Source: an uncultured Victivallales bacterium (GTDB lineage Bacteria > Verrucomicrobiota > Lentisphaeria > Oligosphaerales > JAFGRS01). From it: DNA of 37,004 bases. How positions within the stretch are numbered: position 1 is the stretch's first letter; the number at the start of each line of letters is the position of its first letter. Below are positions 32,617 through 37,004 of the stretch, in pieces. A program made the position numbers and the translations under genes. The stretch spans positions 1-37,004 of the forward strand of contig CAILUI010000160.1 in the NCBI GenBank assembly GCA_903837355.1, written 5' to 3'. The notes beneath the pieces were generated by a model. That model did not search any database and was not told the DNA's origin. It saw only the letters and a list, made by a program, of their open reading frames with translations.

Positions 32617-35024
32617 GGCGCCGGCAGTTCGACGTGCTCGGTGCTGACGGCGCAGTTGCGGTCGTCGAAGAGGTTCAGGTAGTAGACGGTGACGCCGGCG
32701 GGCAGTTCGGCGGTCACCTTGCCGGCGGGGTCGAGGGTGGCCGGCAGGGCTTCCCAGAGACGGTCCTGCCAGTTGCCGGTGGCCTTGGTGATGTTCAGTT
32801 CAGCCTTGACGACCGGGCGCGGGCTGGTGAAGGTAGCCCAGACCTGGCGGCCTTCCTGGCCCTGGCCGGTAAGGCGCGGCAGGGCCTCGCCGCCCTTGAG
32901 GATGCTATCGGCGAAGGTGAAGGTCTCGAGCGGGCCCTCGCCGGCGTCGCCGTGGCCATGCGGCATACGCAGGCGGACGCAGAGGGTGCGCGGCCCGGTC
33001 GGCAAGCGGTAGGACTTCTGCAGGGCATTCGGCGTGTAGGCAAAGTCGTTGCTCCCGGTCACCCACAGGAACGGCATGGCGGCGTTCTGCAGGTACATGG
33101 ACGGATCCCACCAGCGCATCCAGCGGGGCCCGCGCTCCGGGCCGAGGCTCTGGATGCTGCCCGCGAAGCCGTGCTCAGCGGTGAAACCGCAGCCGTAGAC
33201 CGGCACCGCGAGCTTGAAGCGCGAATCGACGCCGGCGATGATACAGGTCAGGTAGCCGCCCCAGGAGATGCCGGTCAGGCCGATACGCTCCGGGTCGACC
33301 TCGGGCAGTGAGCGCAGCAACGAGTGGCCGAGGACGGCGGCACTGACGGCGTGGTACGTCCACTGATCCTCGCGCGGTTCATCGATCTGGTCGTAGCCAC
33401 CCCAGCCGGGCGGTCCACCGAACTCGTGCCGGGGCCGAGCGGCGTGTTCGCCGCCGGGCAGGCAGCCGCAGGTATCCATGGCGATGGCGGCGTAACCGCG
33501 CGCGGTCCAGCGCCGCACCCACTCGTCGAAGGCGGTGCCACCGCCGCCATGCACCAGGACCATGCCGGGCACGCGCTCGCCCGGCTTGTGCTCCGGGATG
33601 CCAATCCAAGCAAACACGCGCGTGGGCCGGCCCTGGTAGGGCACGCTCTCGTAGAACACGGCCTTGACGCCGTCGGCAGTGGAGCCCTCAGCCGGGAAGG
33701 TTACCGGGGGCTTGGACAGCGCCGCCAGATCCCACATCGGGCCGACGGGGTCCGCCGGCGGGGGTGGGGGCGGGGCCTTGGCTTTGGCGTCGGCGAGGGC
33801 ACGTTGTTCGGGAGTGGCGGTATTCATGAGCAGGTCCAGGCTACGGGTGGCCCCGGCCGGGATATCGAGCTGCAGGATCTGGTGCTTGACATTCCACGGG
33901 CCCCAGACCCGCGTCAGGTTACGGAACCCGAGACTGCGACCCGCGCAGAACCAGATCGATTCCGCCCACGACCGGTTGAGCGGAGCCTTGGCAACATAGC
34001 CCTTCTCGCCGATCACCGCCTCGACATCGGCCGCCAGCACGATGATGTAAAGCAGGTCTTTCGCCGTGCGATTGGCGACGCTCCAGGTGGCCCGGTCCGC
34101 CGCAAAGGCGTAGGTGACCTCGGCCTTCGCACTGCTGGCCACCCAGGTCCCCGGCGCGGTCTCCTTGACCTCGTCGAGCGTGAGCAGACCCTCCTGGTAG
34201 CAGTAGCCCCCGCGCGGGATGTTCCCCGGCACCGCGGCCATGAACTCGACGCCGTCAACGCGCAGGCTCTCGCAGCAGCCATCGCGGCCGATCGCGGCCT
34301 CGTAGGCGGCGCCCTTGAAGCGCCCCGCCGGCTCCACGGGCGTTGCTGGCGGCGGCGTTGCCGGCGCGGGCGCGGGCACGGGGCCGGCGGCGGCCACCTT
34401 GGCCTGTTCGGCGGCGCTCGCGGTACCGAACTCCAGTCCGATCGTGCGCGTCTCCTTGGCCGCCAAGGTCGTGTGCCAGACCTGGTGTTGACCGGCGTAC
34501 GGCCCCCACAGGCGCGTGCTGCCGCTGATCCTGGCCTTGCGGTCGCCGCAGAACCAGGTCGACGTCTGCCAGCCGAGGTTGCCGGGCAGCCTGTAGCACT
34601 GCCCCGCGTCACTCATCACGGCGGTGACGGCAGGCGTGAAGACAAAGACGAACTCGAGGGCGCGCGCGCTCAGGTTGCGCAGTTCGATGGTCATGCCGCT
34701 GGCGGCGAAGACATAGCGCGCCGAGCCCGGCTCGGCGGTGGCCAGCAGGGCGTCGGGGCCATCCGCGGTCACGGCCGTCATGGTCAGAGGCTTATCTTGG
34801 TAGAAGTAGCCGCCGCAGGGGTTGGCGCCGGCCGGACCGAGCCATTCCGTGCCACCGAGGCGCAGGCTGACGAGCCAACCCCGGCCGTCGAGGGCAGCCT
34901 GATAGGCTTCGCTCTGAATGCGCCAAACCTTGGCCGCTTCATCCCGCGTGATCAGGTCCGCGGCGACACCGCGTTGGCCCAGGGCACAGACGGCCAAAGC
35001 CAGAGCGACGATGCATCGTGACAT
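32613..35024 (-). CDS. exported alpha/beta-hydrolase (esterase) with duplicated N-terminal domain
   Basis: The 803-residue product has a signal peptide (MSRCIVALALAVCALGQRG). Two related domains follow, about 28-200 and 238-400, sharing GGYxYQ, TRxWGPxxxxHQ and a xWFCxxR motif; a Pro/Ala linker lies between and after them. Residues about 455-730 are an alpha/beta-hydrolase with the oxyanion strand MVLVHGGGG (488-496), nucleophile Ser 587 in GISWGG, Asp 660 in GSNDF and His 689 or 691 in MPHGHGD. A short beta domain ends the chain. This matches acetyl-xylan-esterase/PhoPQ-type secreted hydrolases near polysaccharide genes. GAGGAGG lies seven bases before the ATG. Its stop overlaps the RAYT GTG. 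Confidence 0.87.
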   Translation of the reverse strand: MSRCIVALALAVCALGQRGVAADLITRDEAAKVWRIQSEAYQAALDGRGWLVSLRLGGTEWLGPAGANPCGGYFYQDKPLTMTAVTADGPDALLATAEPGSARYVFAASGMTIELRNLSARALEFVFVFTPAVTAVMSDAGQCYRLPGNLGWQTSTWFCGDRKARISGSTRLWGPYAGQHQVWHTTLAAKETRTIGLEFGTASAAEQAKVAAAGPVPAPAPATPPPATPVEPAGRFKGAAYEAAIGRDGCCESLRVDGVEFMAAVPGNIPRGGYCYQEGLLTLDEVKETAPGTWVASSAKAEVTYAFAADRATWSVANRTAKDLLYIIVLAADVEAVIGEKGYVAKAPLNRSWAESIWFCAGRSLGFRNLTRVWGPWNVKHQILQLDIPAGATRSLDLLMNTATPEQRALADAKAKAPPPPPPADPVGPMWDLAALSKPPVTFPAEGSTADGVKAVFYESVPYQGRPTRVFAWIGIPEHKPGERVPGMVLVHGGGGTAFDEWVRRWTARGYAAIAMDTCGCLPGGEHAARPRHEFGGPPGWGGYDQIDEPREDQWTYHAVSAAVLGHSLLRSLPEVDPERIGLTGISWGGYLTCIIAGVDSRFKLAVPVYGCGFTAEHGFAGSIQSLGPERGPRWMRWWDPSMYLQNAAMPFLWVTGSNDFAYTPNALQKSYRLPTGPRTLCVRLRMPHGHGDAGEGPLETFTFADSILKGGEALPRLTGQGQEGRQVWATFTSPRPVVKAELNITKATGNWQDRLWEALPATLDPAGKVTAELPAGVTVYYLNLFDDRNCAVSTEHVELPAP

Positions 35025-35092
35025 GGCAATCCTCCTCGCGCTTGTCTGAGAACCACGGTTCGCATGTCGCCAGGGCCGGCCCGCCCCTGGAA

Positions 35093-35135
35093 GCCGGGTT
35101 CTCCGCAACCCGGCCGCGGCATACGGAGATGCCGC
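35093..35135. repeat. two adjacent perfect hairpins in an intergenic gap
   Basis: GCCGGGTT (35093-35100) pairs with AACCCGGC (35107-35114) around CTCCGC. One base later GCGGCAT (35116-35122) pairs with ATGCCGC (35129-35135) around ACGGAG. Neither is followed by a T-tract on either strand, so they are not ordinary terminators. They lie in the 162-base gap between the RluE-type gene and the esterase start. A REP-like or RNA-stabilising role is possible. Confidence 0.6.
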
Positions 35136-35186
35136 GTTCCACCGCAACGGGCCGGGGGCTCTGCTGAACCCTGACACCTGCCACCA

Positions 35187-35759
35187 TCAAGCCAGCTCCC
35201 CGATGGCGTCGTTGCGCTCGGGCATCGGGGCATTTTCCCACTGGCCCGGCTGGAGCTTGCCGAGATCCCACTGGCCGATGGCCCAGCGCACCAGGCGGAG
35301 GGTCGGCAGGCCGACGGCGGCAGTCATGCGGCGGATCTGGCGGTTACGGCCCTCGACCAGGGTGATCGACAGCCAGGCCGTGGGAATGGCCCGGCGCACG
35401 CGGATGGGCGGGTCGCGGTCCCAGATCTGCGGCGCGCTGATGACGGCGACGCTTGCCGGCTTGGTCATACCGTCCTTCAGTCGAACACCTTTGGCCAGGC
35501 GCTGTACGGCCGCGTCGTCCGGGGTGCCTTCTACCTGCACCCAGTAGGTCTTCGGCAACTTGTGGTCAGGGTCGGAGATGCGGTGCTGCAGCCAGCCGAC
35601 ATCGGTGAGCAGCAGCAGCCCTTCGCTATCCTGATCCAGCCGGCCGGCCGGGTAGACCCGCGGCACTTTGACGTACGTGGCCAGCGTCGGCCGGCCCTGC
35701 GGATCGCTGAACTGACAGAGGACATCGAAGGGCTTGTTGAGCAGGATCAACCGTGGCAT
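35187..35759 (-). CDS. pseudouridine synthase, RluE/RsuA type
   Basis: This 190-residue protein lacks the N-terminal S4 domain, as RluE does. It shows LLNKPFDVLCQFS at 6-18, the catalytic GRLDQDSEGLLLLT (Asp 42), PKTYWVQVEG, and the C-terminal EGRNRQIRRMTAAVGLPTLRLVR. RluE converts U2457 of E. coli 23S rRNA; the same target is likely but not proved. ATG 35759 starts directly at the conserved MPRLILLNKP block, so the longer upstream frame is not needed. It is a single gene between the prepilin-like gene and the esterase. Confidence 0.93.
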   Translation of the reverse strand: MPRLILLNKPFDVLCQFSDPQGRPTLATYVKVPRVYPAGRLDQDSEGLLLLTDVGWLQHRISDPDHKLPKTYWVQVEGTPDDAAVQRLAKGVRLKDGMTKPASVAVISAPQIWDRDPPIRVRRAIPTAWLSITLVEGRNRQIRRMTAAVGLPTLRLVRWAIGQWDLGKLQPGQWENAPMPERNDAIGELA

Positions 35760-35862
35760 GGGCCGCTGCACTCCGCTGGCGTGGATGACATCCGGCTGCC
35801 CGCTGGCAGGCAACCCATCCTACCATAGCGGCTGGCAACGCCAATGTCGACGTGCGCCGGCC

Positions 35863-36756
35863 TCAGTTCAGCGGCGGTGGATCGTCGTCCTGAGCGCTGC
35901 CCGAGAAGAGCCGGTTGTGCGCCCTGCCACCACGGGCCGCGACGCTGCCATCGGCATTGGGCTGGTAGCCCAGATCGCCGAGCGTCAACGACTCGACGTG
36001 CCCATCGCAGAAACTGACGTTGGCCCGCCCGCGATGGCGGGTGTCAGGAGCGCTGCGGTGCGGGTCGGCGCGGTTGCTGTCGTCGCAGTAGTCCGAGTTG
36101 GCGGCCCGAAGCCGCGGCGGATCCAGAGCCCAGCCGTGGTTGCCGACCGCCGTGGTGTCCCCGCTGCCGCTCACACGGTAAGCGGTGCGCGCCGCCGCAG
36201 GCTTGCCGGCAGCCGTACCGAGGCAGTCCGCCGCCAGCACGGTCCGCGACGAGACCAGCCGGGTCAGGCGCACCGGGAAGTTGATGAAGCGCCCGTTCGC
36301 CTGCTTGCGGGAATTGCCCAGGAACTGGAAGTTGTAACCGTAGGCGTAGTTACGGTTGTTGGTCCAGTCCGAGACCTCGGGGCAGAGGAACACCGGGTTG
36401 TCCACGCGCTTGGTGTTGTCATCAGCCGCGTTTGGACTGGGCTGGTTGAAGGCGTAGAAGCCGGCGCACGCACCCATGGTCACGAACCAGCGTGGCCGGT
36501 AGTGCCAGCCGTTGCCGACGAAATAGGTGTTGCTGCCCCCGGCGACCGAAGGCATGCGGCCGGGGAGGCAGTAGCCGTTGGAGTCGTCGGCATACAGGGT
36601 GAAGCCGATCGCAGTCTGCCGCATGTTGTTGGTGCACGCGATCTTGCGAGCCACCGCCCGGGCCGACATCAGCGCCGGCAGCAGCAGCGCTGCCAGGATC
36701 GCAATGATGGCAATGACGACCAGAAGCTCGATCAGGGTAAAGGCGCGTTTCACCAT
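35863..36756 (-). CDS. DUF1559-family type IV pilin-like protein (H-X9-DG)
   Basis: The 297-residue product starts with a class III signal: KRA then [19 protein letters not shown], with cleavage expected before Phe 6 and the conserved Glu at +5. The hydrophobic helix is followed by a globular domain rich in Asn, Tyr and Gly, with LAADCLG and the C-terminal [16 protein letters not shown], the H-X9-DG box that defines DUF1559 proteins. These occur in many copies in Planctomycetes, Verrucomicrobia and Lentisphaerae and are assumed to be pseudopilin-like envelope proteins. ATG 36756 puts the signal at the very start; ATG 36786 would add ten residues. No pilus assembly gene is adjacent. Confidence 0.93.
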   Translation of the reverse strand: MVKRAFTLIELLVVIAIIAILAALLLPALMSARAVARKIACTNNMRQTAIGFTLYADDSNGYCLPGRMPSVAGGSNTYFVGNGWHYRPRWFVTMGACAGFYAFNQPSPNAADDNTKRVDNPVFLCPEVSDWTNNRNYAYGYNFQFLGNSRKQANGRFINFPVRLTRLVSSRTVLAADCLGTAAGKPAAARTAYRVSGSGDTTAVGNHGWALDPPRLRAANSDYCDDSNRADPHRSAPDTRHRGRANVSFCDGHVESLTLGDLGYQPNADGSVAARGGRAHNRLFSGSAQDDDPPPLN

Positions 36757-36833
36757 GCGTGTCTCGTTGGGTGGTGACGGAGCCATGGCAGCGTACACGC
36801 TATCCAAGCACAGGCTGCGCCGCCCCTTGCAGT

Positions 36834-36860
36834 AGTATAACCATAGATACTATAGAGCAA
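36834..36860 (-). promoter_or_regulatory. possible promoter for the pilin-like gene
   Basis: On the minus strand TTGCTC (36860-36855) precedes TATACT (36839-36834) by 15 bases; a second -10-like TATAGT lies at 36854-36849. This AT-rich patch about 80 bases before the gene stands out, and TAGTAT/ATACTA forms a small inverted repeat in it. The rest of 36861-37004 shows an ACTGTC/GACAGT inverted repeat (36875-36902) and no gene. Confidence 0.3.
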
Positions 36861-37004
36861 CCACCTCCTGTGAAACTGTCTGGCAACCGTTTGGAGGACA
36901 GTCGTTAGTGATGTTGCATGGCGAGCTTTCTGTGAACGGTAAACACTGCCTGCGACCTCGCACGGTCGGGGGGAGTAAACTCCTGTGCGGGCTTGCCTGT
37001 GAGG

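Noticed and set aside
35863..36756. Type II secretion major pseudopilin GspG
   Set aside because: The N-terminal signal fits, but the H-X9-DG box and length fit DUF1559, and no gsp genes are present.

Overview
The window is GC-rich bacterial chromosome, almost fully coding, from a Gram-negative organism most likely in the PVC superphylum (Lentisphaerota, Kiritimatiellota, Verrucomicrobiota or Planctomycetota). The pointers are a DUF1559-type prepilin-like protein, a Ser/Thr kinase fused to a SUMF1/FGE-like domain, a GHL10-type secreted protein, a LamG plus carbohydrate-binding secreted giant, Sel1 repeats and a REP-associated transposase. The phylum cannot be settled from this stretch; there is no rRNA or tRNA gene in it.

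Layout. (1) 1-766 has no recognisable protein gene. It holds a perfect Shine-Dalgarno string, a strong terminator, and a 411-bp palindrome-rich element with 16-bp terminal inverted repeats lying between two T-tracts. (2) 767-13247, minus strand: an ABC permease with two fused membrane domains and a secreted helical protein, then a tightly overlapping Sel1-panB-panC-hybrid kinase operon, then an Hsp70-like ATPase with tgt. (3) 13517-16479, plus strand: two metallophosphoesterases and an RsmB-like rRNA methyltransferase, ending in a 9-bp tandem repeat. (4) 16563-22731: a small BamE-like secreted protein (minus), then a GlcD-type flavoprotein coupled to EtfB with no EtfA, then a Ser/Thr kinase with zinc ribbon and SUMF1-like domain behind a good sigma70-type promoter. 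(5) 22746-36756, all minus: prepilin-like protein, RluE-type pseudouridine synthase, a duplicated-domain esterase, a RAYT transposase, a LamG/CBM9/glycosidase-like giant, a GHL10 protein, MurF and an M15-like peptidase.

How the genes work together. panB and panC give two consecutive steps of pantothenate synthesis. MurF and the M15-like peptidase are translationally coupled and both concern peptidoglycan stem peptides. The esterase, LamG giant and GHL10 protein all carry export signals and look like a polysaccharide-handling set. GlcD plus EtfB suggests electron transfer from a 2-hydroxyacid to an electron-transfer flavoprotein.

The most unusual object is the RAYT gene (31687-32616). Its catalytic HxH and Tyr motifs are intact, but its own reading frame carries two arrays of REP-like palindromes, one at the N-terminus and one between the HxH motif and the catalytic tyrosine. 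Repeat units of 48 and 36 bp, both multiples of three, keep the frame open, and a 60-bp segment is identical in both arrays.
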